Below are positions 49,255 through 61,123 of a DNA stretch of 64,000 bases, piece by piece (position 1 is the first letter of the stretch; each line of letters starts with the position of its first letter). The stretch covers positions 620,001 to 684,000 of the forward strand of contig JAGTXO010000002.1 in the NCBI GenBank assembly GCA_019448385.1, in the 5' to 3' direction. A program made the position numbers and the translations under genes. Under the pieces are notes generated by a model. The model had not been told where the DNA came from. It did not search any database and was given only the letters and a program-made list of their open reading frames with translations. The stretch comes from Diacronema lutheri. Taxonomy: Eukaryota > Haptophyta > Pavlovophyceae > Pavlovales > Pavlovaceae.

Positions 49255-52200
49255 ATGTTGCCGTTCTCCAAGGCGCACCGGCCGTCGATGCTGGGAAGCC
49301 GGTCAAGCCGACGCGGGAGCGCTGCATCAAGCAGCACGCGGCGTGGGAGCGGCCAGTCGCAGAGCAGCCGGCGCGGCAGCGCGCAGGCGGGCGTCGAGCG
49401 GCGCGGCGAGCGCGACGTGTACGGCGCGCAGGATGTGAGCCGGCTGCGCGACGTTGACGACCAGATGGTGACGGACGTGCTGTGCGAGCGCTACGCGGAC
49501 AGGCGCGTGTATACGCGCTGCGGCGACAATGTGCTCCTCGTCGTTACGCCGAGCCGCGCGCTTGAGCGCTATTTTGACGAGGACGCGAAGTCAAGGTACC
49601 GCGACGGCCGGCTACACGCTCTGCCGCCGCACATATACCTACTCGGCGAGGAGGCGTACCGGCGCGCGCGGCTGATGCAGGCGGTAGTGCCCGTGTGCGT
49701 CATTGGCGAGGCGGGTTCGGGCAAGACCGAGGCCGCCAAGGAGATCATCCGGTACGTGCTCTGGCGCTCGAGCGGCGAGCCGGGCGGCGGTGGGTCTGCG
49801 CGGCTGTGTGCATCGGTCGACGCGTCCTTCCTCGTGCTCGAGGCGTTTGGCAACGCGCGCACGCTGCTCTCACCCAACTCGAGCCGTTACGGCATGCTCC
49901 GCCGCCTCTACATTGGCCCGAGCGGCGTGTACGGCGCATCGAGCCGAGTGCTGCTCTTCGACCGCTGGCGCGTGCTCGGCCCTCCTATTGGCGAGTTTAG
50001 CTTCCACGCGCTCTACTCAATCGTCGAGGGCGCGCCCGACGCGCTGCGTGCGCCGATTGGGCTGCCGAGCGCGCGCGGCGCGCGCCAGTTCGCCTGCCTT
50101 GTGCAGGGCGGCGGCATCGGCCCGCACGCGCCCGCGCTCGCCGGCGCGCTGGGCAAGCGCGACGAGGCCGCATCGTACACCATTCTCTATGCCACGCTCG
50201 CCGAGCTCGGGCTCTCCGACGCGCTGCGCTTCGCGCTGCTCAAGCTCGTCGTCGCGGTGCTGCACCTCAACAACGTGGACGCGGCGCGCATGTCAATCCA
50301 CGGCGCCGCCGCCGCGCGCGAGCCCAACGCGATGGCGCGGCAGGCGACCCTTGGCCCCGCCGCCGGCCCGGCCGCCGCCGCATCCGCCGGTAGCAACGGC
50401 AGCGACATCGCGCTCCCGCGCGCAGGCACGCGCGGCATGCCCAGCGCGACGCGCAGCGCCACGAGCGCGTTCTCGCACGACCAGCTGATGCGCAAGGTGT
50501 GTGCGCTCCTTGAGCTCGACTCTGCCAAACCGGGTGCCGACTTGCGCGAGGCCCTCCTCTCGCGATCCGTGCAGCTGCGCGGCGAGCAGATTAGCATTCC
50601 GCACTCGGCCGAGCAGGCGGATTGGTGCCGGCGCGCGCTCGCCGCCACGCTCTACGAGCTTCTCTTCCGCTGGCTCGTCGCGGTCGGCAACGCCGAGTGG
50701 GGCGCGGACGCGGAGAGCGAGGCGCGACAGCGCGTGGCGGCGCCCGCCGGCGGCCTCATTGAAGTCTTTGACATGCACGGCACAGAGCCGGCAAGCGTGG
50801 GCGGCGCGCCCGGCGGGCTCGACCTGCTGGGCATCAACCTGCTTGCTGAGGCGATGCACGCGCGCTTCCTTCTCGCAACGTTCAACGCGGGCGGCGCGCT
50901 CGAAGAGGAGGAAGGTGTGCGCGCGCCCGATCTGCCCGCCGGCGCGCCGCGGCCGCCCGTGCACGAGGCACACCAACTCGTGCAGCTCGCGCGACTATTA
51001 CCCGACGGGCTGCTGCCGCTGCTCGACCGCACGTGCGCGGAGCACGGCGGCGACGAGCCGATCGCCGCCGCGCGCTTCGCGAGCGCAGTCAACGAGCACC
51101 ATGGTGGGGGCCGTTTCGTCAACGCGCCACGCTCGCTCGCCGAGTGGGAGGCGGGCTTCACGATCACGCACTACTGCCGCAGCGTGGCGTACCAGGCGCG
51201 CGCGTTCGTCGCGCGGAGTAACGAGGCGCTGCCCGCGCATATCGCCGCCGTCCTCCGCCGCTCATCCTCTTCGCTGCTCCGCGAGCTGCTTCAGCTCCAC
51301 GCGCAGGTGACTGCGGCCGCGGGCGTCGATGGCGGCGGCGCGCCGGACGCAGCCGGCGGCGCGCGCGACGAGGCGGCGGCGGCTGCGGCGATGGTGTCGG
51401 CACGCGCGCGGCACGCCAAGGCGGAGAGCCCACCGCAACTTGGCTACGCATCCGTCGCGCGCCGCTTCTCTGTCGAGCTCGGCTGCCTGCTCGATGAGCT
51501 CGCACGCCGCCCGCCGCGCGACGCGCTCTTCGTGTGCTGCCTCAAGCCCGCGCCGATCGTGCAGCTCGCGCACAACGCGTGCGACCGCGGCACGGTGCTG
51601 CGGCACGTGCGCGCGCACGGCCTCGGCGCCGCCGCGCGCGCGCTCGGCCCGGCATGGGTGCGCTCGGTCGAGCACGCGTTCCTCGTCAGCCGGTTCGGGG
51701 CGCACATGCGACGCACGCGCGGCCTCGACTGGCGGACGGCCACGACGGTGCTCACGGGCTCGCCCGCCGCGTTCGCCGCGCTGCTCACGCGCGCCTTCGA
51801 GGTGCCTGAGACGCAGGCGGCGATTGGCAAACGGTGCGTCCACCTGCGCGGCGAGCGCGGTCTCGATTTCTACTCTCTGTGCATGCAGGACGAGCAGAGC
51901 GCCGTGCCCATCCTTCGCCAGTTCCTCCTCGACTTTGCGAAGCGGCGGCAGGCGCTCGACAAGCTCGGCCCGTGGCTGCTCGCGTACAAGGAGCGCAGAC
52001 AGTACAAGCTCGTCCGCGCCGCCGCGATCAAGCTGCAGGCGCACGCGCGTGGCGCCAAGGCGCGCAAGGAGCACGTTGCGCGCGTGCAGCTCGGGCTGCG
52101 CGGCCGCTCGCTCCGCATGCTCCAGCGCAGGGCGAGCCGCGCGCTCCGTTCGGCGAGCGGCCTGCTTAGTCAGACGCGCCGCGCGACCTTCAACGCACTG

Positions 52201-55200
52201 CGGACCATCTTCGACCGCGCGGAGGCGGAGGAGCGGAAGCAGTCGGCACGGCTGGGCGCGCTGCTCGCAGGCCGGCGCTCGGCGCGCCGCACGGCCGCGA
52301 TGCTCGGTGGGATGGTCGCGCGTCTCAACAAGGCGGCGCGCATGAACGACATCGAGCGCCGATGGCAGCAGCTCGTGCAGCAGGTTCTTGTGCGCCACCA
52401 CGCCAGCTCCAAGGACTACCAGTTGATGAGCACGTACCTCGCGCGCTCACAGTCGCGCAGCCAACGCGTCGGCTCGGGCGGCGTGCGGTTTGGCGGGACG
52501 GGCAGTGGCTTTGGCCGCGGCGGCACGGCGTCGGGCGAGCTGGCCGCGCTCGACCCGCTGCTCGGCCGGCGCAACCTCGCGGCGCTCGAGGCTGAGCTGA
52601 CGCTGACGAGCTCAACGCGGCAACGGCGCGAGGCGATCAACGCAGCGGTCGAGTCGAGCTCCTTCAATGCGGGCGTGCGCGAGATCGTGCGCTACCTCGT
52701 CTTCCTCGCGCTCTTCCTCGCGCAGCTCTTCCAGTACCGCGTGACCGACGCGTTCCACGTGAGCGCCGGCCTCAAGGCTGCGCTGCACGCGCGCGAGCCT
52801 AACGCATTCCTCGGCATGGACAACGTGGGCGACCTGCTGGAGTGGAGCCACGACTTCCTCGCGCCCGTCGTCTTCCAGCGCGCAGACGCGCCGACAGACT
52901 TGCTCGGCAGCGTGCAGCGCGTGTCCACGCTGATTGGTGCCGTGCGCCTCGAGCAGGACCGCGGCATCCGCTCGACTGAGTGCGTGCCGCCCATGTACTC
53001 GGACGCGTACATCGGCGTGTGCTTCCCGGGCTACGCGACGACAGACGGGAGGCCCGGGCACGTCTCCTCGCCGCGCTCTGAGGCGATCGAGCCGGGCGGC
53101 GCGTTCGCCCAATCGCTCGAGCCCTTTGGCGTCGGCGGTGCGCGCGCGCGCCCAGAGTTCCGTCCCCGGCGCGTCGAGCAATGGCGGCGCGGCGCTCGAT
53201 ACTCGACAGAGCGGTTTGTGCTCGACATTTCGAGCGACTCGACGACTGAGCAGGTCAGGGCGCAGCTCGACGAGCTGCAGCGCTACCGCTGGATTGACGA
53301 GCGGACGCGCACGCTCGACATCCTCTTCACCGTCTACACGCCCTCCGTGGACGTTTTCACCGCCGTCAACCTGCAGGTGCGCTTCCCCGAGACGGGCGGC
53401 GTGCGCGGCTTTGCCTACTACCGGCCGTTTGTCATCGACCGGCACTGGCTCGTCTTCGACAGCGAGCTGGCGCGGCTCTTCCCGCCGCTCGCCGCCGACT
53501 TTGTGATGCTGATTTGCGATGGCCTCTTTTATGCGCTCGTGATCCTCCAGTGCGTGCAGGAGGGGTCGGCGATGCGCGTGCGTGGGCCGGCCGCCTACTT
53601 GCGCCAGCCGTGGTCGCTCATCGAGCTCTCAAACATGACTCTCTTTGTTGCGACCTTCGCGATGCGCGTCAAGCTGAACGCCGAGCTGCTGCGCGCGACG
53701 CACTGGGCGCCGTCCGCTGACGAGTACGTTGACTTTTTGTCCGTGGGTGACGCGAAATACACCATCCAGTGGCTGACGGCGATCAACTGCCTGCTCTCGT
53801 TTATGAAGGTCTTCAAGTACGTGACCATCTCGCCCAACCTATCGGTGCTCAACTCGACGATCACCACGGCCGCCGACGAGCTCGCCTCGTTCGTGGTGCT
53901 CTTCCTCTTCATCTTCTTGGCGTTCACGCAGGCGTTCACGATCGCATTCAGCTCGACGCTCGAGGAGTGCATGGATTTCGGCGCAAGCTTTGTGACGCTT
54001 TGGCTCGTGGTGATTGGCGTCTTTGACTTCTCGCGCTTTCAGAAGGTGAGCCCCGTGTTTGGCCCCTTCTTCTTCATCATCTTCGTCATCGTCGTCTTCT
54101 TCGTCTATATCAACGTCTTCATCACGATCGTCACCGGTGCGCGCGAGGCGCCCCGCGCCCCAGCGCGCACCGGCGCGGAGCGACGAGCGCGGCAGCTCAC
54201 TGCGCGCCTGCAACGCTCCTGGCGACCATCCCCGCCGCCGCCGCGCCGCGCGCTGTGCGCTGCCGTGCAGAGGCGTTTGAGGCGGTGAAGCAGTCACGCA
54301 AGAAGAAAGGCGACTCCGGCGCCGACCCGCTCGCCATCATTCTGCGCAACGGGTGCGCGCAGCGGTGCGCCGAGGCGGCAGCGGCAGCGCGCGCGAGCCG
54401 GCGTGCGAGCCGGTTGGCGCGCCACCGCAGCGCGCGCGCGCGGCCGCTGCGCGCCCCTCCGATTTGGCGCGCGCGCTCTGCGCAAAATGGCGCTCAGGCT
54501 CGCAAAGCGCTTCAAGCTGCTGCGCGGCCTCGCCTACAAGGAGGACGCGATTGAGCTCGCGAAGGAGAAGCTGCGGCGCGAGGAGAACTTGCACGGGCAG
54601 CTCGGCGGGCGCGTGCAGGCGCAAGTGACGCGCGAGGGCCTCTCGCGCGTGCTCGCCTCGTCCGACGGCGGAGGGCTCGCTGCTCTCCTCGGCGTCTCGG
54701 GTGGCAACGAGGTCGACTCGATCATTCAAATGTTCGACGCGGATAACAGCGGTGAGCTCGACGCGGAGGAGTCGCAGATGCTCGTCGACATGATCAAGAA
54801 GCGCGCGGCGATGGGCGCGTCCAAACCGTACGAGGCGCAGCGCGCGCTGCACGCCTGGCCGCTGCAGGAGCCGCCGCCCACGGCCGCGCAGGCGCGCGCA
54901 ATCGTGTTGGAGCACTACGCGCGGAGCAATGCGCGCCCGCTCTACGCGCCGGGCGAGGTGACGCTCACGGCGCGCGTTGAGAAGCTCGCCGAGCAGTCGT
55001 CCGTGCTCGCGCAAATGGTGGCAGAGCACAACACGTCGACGGTCAAGGCGATTGACGAGCTGGATGCGATGCTCGAGCTGGTCTCGATGCACGTGCGCAA
55101 CGAGCTGACGATTGTGGACCGCGTGTCGGCCGTCGGCGGCGAGCTCAGCCGCCTTCCGGCGATGCTCGCCACGCGCGAGCGGGCGGAAGTGCTGCGCGAT

Positions 55201-55269
55201 CCAACGCTGCCCATCCTCGCCTCGAGATCGAGCGCTGCAGCTGGCGGCCGTCGCAGGGTGCCTTCGTGA
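49255..55269 (+). CDS. Myosin motor fused to polycystin-type cation channel
   Basis: Exons 49255..54136, 54271..54352 and 54498..55269 encode 1911 residues. The motor occupies about 65-900. P-loop GEAGSGKTEAAKEIIRY (from Gly151, canonical GESGAGKT); switch I segment NARTLLSPNSSRYG (about 200); switch II VFDMHGTE (about 505, canonical LDIxGFE); THYCRSVAYQARAFV; and FVCCLKPA (canonical RCIKPN). One IQ motif lies at about 925 (IKLQAHARGAKARK). A polycystin channel follows: first helix at about 1145, large extracellular domain with RYRWIDERTRTLDILF and VFTAVNLQVRFPETGG, helices at about 1415-1560, pore TLEECMDFGASFVTLW, last helix FFFIIFVIVVFFVYINVFI. The C-terminus has an EF-hand (DADNSGELDAEE, about 1733) and a coiled coil. 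The whole motor-to-channel stretch is one exon without a stop, so the fusion is not an assembly of exons. Confidence 0.9.
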
Positions 55270-55304
55270 CACCAGCGGGCACCGGACGCACGCTCGCAAG
55301 CAGG

Positions 55305-56474
55305 CTAGCAGAAGGCGGAAGAGTGGTTGCTGCCGCACTCCGCTGCGGGTGCCGCCGTCGCTCTGCCGCGCAACGCCGACGCTACGCCCGTCGGCGCAGC
55401 AGTTGGCCGCACTTGCCCAAAGGCGAGGGGCACGTCCAATTGCGGTCGGGGCGACGGCTGCGCGTACCACGCGCGGAAGGACGCGTAGAACTGGCGCATC
55501 GGCCGCTTGTACCGGCGGAGCGGGTGCGTTGCGGGCAGGGCAACGCCAGCGCGCTTGTAGTCAAGCAGCGCAAGTGTGAGCCGCTCCCACACGGCGCTTT
55601 TGTCCGCGTGCCCAGCGTATGCCTTGCGCTTCTTCGCCGCAAAGTCGGAGAGTGTGCGATAGCGGAAATGCGCGAAGAAGAGCGCCGTCGGCTTGGCGAT
55701 GTGCAGCGTGTATCCGCCGCTCGGCCGCATGTTGTGGATGCCTCCATGGTCGATGCGCGCGATCGCTTCCGGCCGCGCAAAGTTCTTGTGCAGCGGCACC
55801 CTGTCCTTATCGTGGAGGGAGGCGACGGGCACGAAGAACGAGGCAGTGTCAATTAGCAGCCTCGAGGGCGGCAGCGGCCTCGTCTCCGTCGTGTTGGGCA
55901 AGAAGAGCGTGCCGCGCAAGCGGAGCACGCCGCACTTCGCGTGCGAGCGGATGAGCGCGTCGCCAATGCACAGCCACGCGCTCGTGCGCGGAAGAAGGAA
56001 CTCGTCGACGTCAAAGAGCGCAAGCCACTCGGTATCCTGTGCGTGCGCGCGCGCGACGTGCTGCACGATGACGAACTGCGGTGTGAATCGTACGTGCGCC
56101 GGCACGTCGATCGCAAACTCGCGCTGCAGCGCCACAACGTCGTCATAGAGCGTGGCCCAGCCGAGCTCGGCGAAGGCGCGTACCACGTCGCGCGTATCAT
56201 CCGTGCTCTTGTCGTCGTATATGTAAAAGTGGTCGACACCGAGCAGCCGGTGGAACATGATCCACTCGGGCAGCCACCGCCCCTCGTTGTTCACTATGGT
56301 CGCCATCGCCACGCGATGCTTTGCGCGGCGTTCCGTGGCTGACTCGTGGCAGCGGCCGACCTCGCGCGGCACCAAAGCGTCCACGGCGCCCCCTGAGCGT
56401 GCGCCCGCGCCCGGATACGCCGGCATCACGACGGACCACGCCGCGCACGCGGCGAGAAGCCGGGCGGCGCGCAT
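55305..56474 (-). CDS. GT92-type (DUF23) glycosyltransferase
   Basis: A 389-residue frame; ATG at 56474 gives a signal/anchor (RAARLLAACAAWSVVMPAYP). The core begins HRVAMATIVNNEGRWLPEWI, MFHRLLGVDHFYIYDDKSTD and DVVRAFAELGWATLY. It then has WLALFDVDEFLLPRT (DxD equivalent), IDHGGIHNMRPSGGYTLHIA and FAHFRYRTLSDFAAKKRKAY. This is the DUF23/GT92 signature, a family that includes beta-1,4-galactosyltransferases acting on glycans in the Golgi. Length is normal for the family. Convergent with the myosin-polycystin gene (36 bp) and divergent from a small unknown gene (57 bp). Substrate is not predictable. Confidence 0.85.
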   Translation of the reverse strand: MRAARLLAACAAWSVVMPAYPGAGARSGGAVDALVPREVGRCHESATERRAKHRVAMATIVNNEGRWLPEWIMFHRLLGVDHFYIYDDKSTDDTRDVVRAFAELGWATLYDDVVALQREFAIDVPAHVRFTPQFVIVQHVARAHAQDTEWLALFDVDEFLLPRTSAWLCIGDALIRSHAKCGVLRLRGTLFLPNTTETRPLPPSRLLIDTASFFVPVASLHDKDRVPLHKNFARPEAIARIDHGGIHNMRPSGGYTLHIAKPTALFFAHFRYRTLSDFAAKKRKAYAGHADKSAVWERLTLALLDYKRAGVALPATHPLRRYKRPMRQFYASFRAWYAQPSPRPQLDVPLAFGQVRPTAAPTGVASALRGRATAAPAAECGSNHSSAFC

Positions 56475-56531
56475 CGAACCACCTTCAGGCCTCCATGGAT
56501 TGCGATCAGCAAGTTGTGTTCGGGACCCAAC

Positions 56532-56993
56532 ATGGCGGCCGACGCGATCAAGAAGGAGTTGGCGGAGCGCGCGCAACACGCCATCGTTGCGGCGGGAGCG
56601 GTCACTCGAGGCGACGTGAGGGCGGGCGGCAACGACGAGTTTATGCTGGCTGCGCGCGCGTTTGCAAACCACGAGCGCAACATGTGCGCGACGGAGGCCG
56701 TGCTCGCAGAGCTCGGCGATGCATTGACCGAGTCGGACCACGAGTTGGCGGCGATCGCGAGGGCGGCGACGCGGATCCCGATCGCGCGCGCGGGCCTCCT
56801 TGCCACGCTCGACATGGCTCGGTGTGACTCTCGAGCAGCCAGCTCCTCGAAGCCGTCCGCGAATGTTGCTTCAATTGCACCCGCAACGGCCCCGATGAGC
56901 ACGACGGCTTCGCGCTCGTCAGTCACGAGCGCGGCCGTCGCGGGCGCGTACGCGGCGCCATCTGCCGCGTGTGCCGTCTCGCCTTCAGTCTGA
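56532..56993 (+). CDS. Small helical protein, unrecognised
   Basis: A 153-residue frame from ATG 56532, divergent from the GT92 gene at 57 bp. The first 90 residues form charged helices (DAIKKELAERAQHAIV, ARAFANHERNMCATEAVLAE, DHELAAIARAA). The rest is Ser/Ala/Thr-rich. This would fit a small coiled-coil subunit, but I recognise no family. The opposite strand is also open here (56426-56926), yet its composition is poorer and it would overlap the GT92 start. Moderate support only. Confidence 0.45.
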   Translation: MAADAIKKELAERAQHAIVAAGAVTRGDVRAGGNDEFMLAARAFANHERNMCATEAVLAELGDALTESDHELAAIARAATRIPIARAGLLATLDMARCDSRAASSSKPSANVASIAPATAPMSTTASRSSVTSAAVAGAYAAPSAACAVSPSV

Positions 56994-57046
56994 CTGTCGT
57001 GCGGCGTGTCCCGACAGCCCGCCTCTGCCAGCCTGCCACGGCCGCA

Positions 57047-58005
57047 TCATTTTGCGCGCTTGAAGCGCTCGAGTGCGCCCATCGGCTCTCCTTCCGGAGG
57101 GCGCTTCTCGCCGAGCCCGACGGCCGAGCCGAAGACAGCGTCCGGTACTCGCTTCTGCTCGATGCTCGCGCCTATGACGCGCGCGCGCGGCGAGCGGCGA
57201 CAGCGGGTACGCGCGCGCACCACAGGATGAGCGTGCATACGCGAGCCTTCCACCGCTCAGCGCAACGCGCCGCTCGCGCCGGGCGGCATGCGCACCGGCG
57301 TCGGCGTCGGCGTCGTCTGGATCGTCGTGCGAGCGCTCCACGCTCGCCACCGGCTCCTCGGCGATCGCGTCGAGCGCGGCGGTGGACGGCGGCGGCGGCG
57401 GCACAGCGTCGGCCGCGAGCGGCTGCGAGCGCGCGGCGAGATCGTCGGAGTAGTAACCAAGGCCGAGTGGGCCCTTCTTGAAGACGTGGCCGCGCTGGAT
57501 GCCGCGCCATGCATCGCTCGGGATGTAGCCGGCCGCGGCGATGCCCACGGCCGCGCCGCTGCCGCCGGCGGCGCGCGTGCCGGTGGTTGGATCAGCGACG
57601 GTGACAGCACTGACCGCAGCGTATTGCGCCTTGACCGCGCGCTTAATGCGCAGCATCTCGCGGAACGTGTCCTCGTTGCCAAGCTCGACCTCAAAGTCGT
57701 TCCACTCCTGCCACGTGCGCGCTTCGCTCTTCGGATCGTACATCTGAGCCGCGTGCACGTAAAGGCTGCGTGCTCGCTCCGTCTGTGTGTGTGCGTGCGC
57801 GGCGCGGGAAACGTGCGAGGGCGTCAGCGTCGCGCGCGCGCGTGGCGGGAAGCGGCGCGCGCGTACGCGCCGGCGGCACAGCGAGCAGCGACCGCGCTAA
57901 CGCTCGGTAGCGCGCGTGGCCGCGTCGCGAGCATTCGCGCTGGGCCACGTGTGCGCTTGTTTTCGGGGGGCGGGGGGGGGGGGGGGACATGCCCGTCTCT
58001 CTCGG

Positions 58006-58036
<31 letters not shown>

Positions 58037-60335
58037 CACCTCGCCAAGCTTCGTCTCGAGCTGCGCGTACTCGAGACAGAGCGCGCGCGCGCCGTCATCG
58101 GGCAGCGCCTCAATCGCGCGCTCGTAGATCGGCCGCGTCTTCGCCACGCCGAACGCGTCGCTCGCTTTTGAAATGTGCAGCCGGAAGAGGGCGGCGCGAT
58201 CGGCGGGCGCGACCGCCTCGCATCCGCGCTCAAAGATGGACATAGCGTGGCGCGCGAGGCCGTGCTCGAGCTCGAAGAGCGCGTACGCCGTCCAGAACTC
58301 GGCGCTCGCGTCCGCCGGGCACTTCTCGACCGCCTGCTCGAACAGGTCGCGCGTCCGCTCGAGTTTCGTCCCACCGTACCGTTGCGTGAATTTGGCGAGG
58401 TACGCGCGCCACAGCTCGAGCGCCCATGGGTAGCTGAAGGTGGCGACGCCGCGCTCGTAGGCCTGGAAGCTCTGCTCGTAAAAGCCCTTCTCCTCGAGGA
58501 ACGCCGCCATCGAGAGCACGAGCGCCGGCGTGATCACCTTGAGCGCGAACATCTGCTCGTACGCCTTCTTCGCCGACTCGACCGAGCCGACGGATTCCTC
58601 GAGGTCGGCGTAAAAAGCCCACAGGCGCGTGACGCGGTAGAGGCGGTTGCGCACCGGCCCGCTCTCGAGGGCCTTCTTCGAGCGCTCGGCGGGCGGCGGT
58701 GGCGTCGTCGCTTCTCGCAGAAGGGCGAGCGCAGGGCCGTACGCCTTGCAGCGCAGCTCAAGCTCGGCGCGCTCGAGCCACACGGACGCGAGCTCGTCGG
58801 CGGAGCGGAACTGCACGTCACACGCCTTGCGCAAGATCGCGCGCGCGTTCTTCGCGTCGCTGTGCTTCTCATAGTAGCCAGCGAACGCGATCCATAGCGT
58901 CGAGAGCTTGCCGTGCGTCGCGTGCTCGGGAGAGACGGTCTTGACGGCGGTCGCGTACGTGTGGATGCAGCGCGCGGGTTCCGCCTTGAAGAGGCCCACG
59001 CGGCGGAGCCACTCCTTGACCGAGTGCGGGTTCTGCCGCAGCAGCACCGACGAGAGCAGCTCGGGGCGGCGATCCGTCAGCCGCTCGAGCCGCGCGAGCC
59101 GAATGTCGAGGTCGGCCTGCGCCTCCGCCAGTCGCGCGCCCGCGTCGTCGGGCGCGCCCGCCTCGGCACCCTCCGCCTCAAGCTGCGTGACGGCGCCCAT
59201 CGCGTGCCCGATCATCGACTCCTCATACTGCGCGTAGGCATCGAAGACGAGCGAAAAGTCTCGAACCGTCATCACCGACCCAACCGCCTCCTCGTACACG
59301 TCGCGCGCCTGCTCGAACTGCGCCTGCCGGATGAAGAAGTCGGCGAGCGAGACCCAAATGTTGCCCACCTCGTCCGAGAACTCGCGCAGCCCACCGCGGA
59401 TGATCGCCTCCGCGCGCAACTTGCCCGCAACCTCCGTAGGGTGCTGCGAAAGAAGGCGGCACAACCGTAGCCACGTCGTGTGCCGCGTCTGGCCGCGCGG
59501 CGAGACGAAGGTCTCGCGGTTGAGCAGCTGCGCGAGCCTGCTCGCCGCCTCGCCCACCCGCCCCACCGACAGCAGAAAGTCGATGTACTCCTCCACGCCG
59601 TCCGGCTCAAACTGCGCGCGGCACGCGCCGGCGCGCGCGCGCGCGGCGACATTACGGTGGCGCGGCGAGACGAGCGCGGGTCAGCGCGCATTTTCATGCG
59701 TCGCAGCAGCAGCAGTGCGCGCGCGCGCGCTCGCGCGCGCACCTTGAGGTAGCGGTGGTACACGCGCACCGCCGTCTCTGTGACGCCGAGCTGCGAAACA
59801 AAGCGCAGGTAGAGCGGCCACACGCGCTCGTGCTGCGTGACGGGCAGCGAGCGGAGCGCGCGATCAAACGCGTGGCGCGTGTGCGTGGCGCGCGGCAGCT
59901 CGAGCAAAAACGCGAGGTACTCGAGCCAAATGCGCGGCATCTTGTGCATGAAGATGAGCGCGCGCTCAAAGACCGTCACCGCCTGCTCGTACGCCGCGCC
60001 GACGGGCGAGTGGCCCTTCAGCTGCTCGCGGCGCTCGCGCAAGTAGATGCGCCACAGCTTGAAGCTGCCGGGCAGGTGCTTGAGCGCCCGCTCGAAGAGC
60101 ACGTTGCGCGCCGCCGCCGGCGCTTTGCGCTTGGCGTCGAGGTAGCGCATCCAGTATTTGAGCGAGAAACTGTTGCGCAGCAAGTCCTCCTCGTAGAGGA
60201 TGTCCTCCACGGCCTGCGCGCGGCGGAGGGCAGGCGTCGGGTCATGCGAGATGCGGTCGCAGGGAAACGCGGACGTGCAAAAAGACGCGGAGGCGACGAC
60301 CGAGCGCGCACCACCACGACGGAGGACACCGCCAT
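57047..60335 (-). CDS. XAB2: SYF1/XAB2 spliceosomal HAT-repeat protein
   Basis: Five exons, 60312..60335, 59743..60213, 58040..59611, 57296..57782 and 57047..57171, give 892 residues. Each join restores family sequence: VEDILYEEDLLRNSFS, VRVYHRYLK/FEPDGVEEYIDFL, ETKLGE/TERARSLYV, and the C-terminal ERFKRAK. Hallmarks include FMHKMPRIWLEYLAFLLEL, LPVTQHERVWPLYLRF, DAIIRGGL-type AIIRGGLREFSDEVG, SVLLRQNPHSVKEWLRRV, KFTQRYGGTKLERTRDLFEQ and WNDFEVELGNEDTFREMLRI. The protein is nearly all HAT/TPR-like helical repeats. SYF1/XAB2 is a core NineTeen-complex-related subunit of the spliceosome and also acts in transcription-coupled repair. The first coding exon has only eight codons (MAVSSVVV). All four donors are GTGCGC. 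Confidence 0.93.
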
Positions 60336-60526
60336 GCCACGACGCGGCTGACAACAATGGCGGCCGGACTTCACACCGGGGTCTGGTCGACTCCGACGAG
60401 ACGAGGCGGAGGCTCGGGTTCCTGGCTCGCTCCAAGCGGGTTCACAGGCAATGGCCGCAGTTCTACCGGCACAATCCTCCCCGCGCGCCTCTCCGCCGCT
60501 TGCCCCCGTGCGCACCGCCGCCACGC

Positions 60527-61012
60527 TCACTGCAGCTCGAGCAGCGTGATGTAGTCCTCGTAATGGACCAAGCCTGTCTCCGTGTCGGCGGCGAAGGACA
60601 GCATGTCGTCAATCTCTTCAACGGTGAACTTCTCCCCCTTGCTCGTGAGCAGCTCGCGGAGCTTCTCCGCCTCGATGTGCCCCTTGCCCTCCGTGTCGAT
60701 CGCGCGGAATGCAGCGAGGAGCTTCTCCTCCGGATCGCGCGCAAATTGGTTCTCCATCAGGACGCGCGTCATCATCCGCTCGAATTTCTCAAAGCGGATG
60801 AAGCCGGTTGGCTCCTCCTCCTCAACCTCGGTGATCATGTCGCGCAGCTCGAGCTCGCTCGGGCACGCGCCGAGCGCGCGCACGATCGTGCCCACCTCGC
60901 GCACGTCGCAGTGGCCGCGCGCGTCCTTGTCGAAGAGCGCAAACTTGGACTTGATTTCCCTGGCAAAGTGTTCGCGTTGCGCTGCGTGCTCGCGCGCCTC
61001 GACCTTGCTCAT
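60527..61012 (-). CDS. DRC8: Dynein regulatory complex subunit 8 (EFCAB2 homologue)
   Basis: A 161-residue intronless frame from ATG 61012. It shows FALFDKDARGHCDVREVGTI, VRALGACPSELELRDMITEV, EEEEPTGFIRFEKFERMM and AAFRAIDTEGKGHIEAEKL, and ends with GLVHYEDYITLLE. The sequence VREVGTIVRALG...CPSE followed by EVEEEEPTG.IRF is specific for EFCAB2/DRC8 among EF-hand proteins. Four EF-hand-like units are present, but few loops keep the full calcium-coordination pattern. DRC8 is part of the nexin-dynein regulatory complex of motile axonemes. Divergent from the RSP7-like gene. Confidence 0.88.
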   Translation of the reverse strand: MSKVEAREHAAQREHFAREIKSKFALFDKDARGHCDVREVGTIVRALGACPSELELRDMITEVEEEEPTGFIRFEKFERMMTRVLMENQFARDPEEKLLAAFRAIDTEGKGHIEAEKLRELLTSKGEKFTVEEIDDMLSFAADTETGLVHYEDYITLLELQ

Positions 61013-61123
61013 CGCCCGCGGCTCGCGCGCGGCGCCGCTCACCGCTCGTCCGCCGCCGTCCCGGCAGAAAGCGCGGCTGAACTTAAACGGCTGTAAAGAT
61101 AACCGAGCGGCTGTTACCGTGCC
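61013..61123. promoter_or_regulatory. 111-bp divergent promoter, DRC8 / RSP7-like
   Basis: Both partners are axonemal EF-hand proteins, so the shared spacer is a good place to look for a flagellar-gene element. It contains CTTAAACGGCTGTAAAG and AACCGAGCGGCTGTTACC, two versions of CGGCTGT in direct orientation near 61087 and 61108. Confidence 0.5.

Noticed and set aside
55305-56741. Longer start for the GT92 protein upstream of 56474
   Set aside because: The extra N-terminal residues have no ATG and overlap the divergent gene. ATG 56474 gives a proper signal/anchor.
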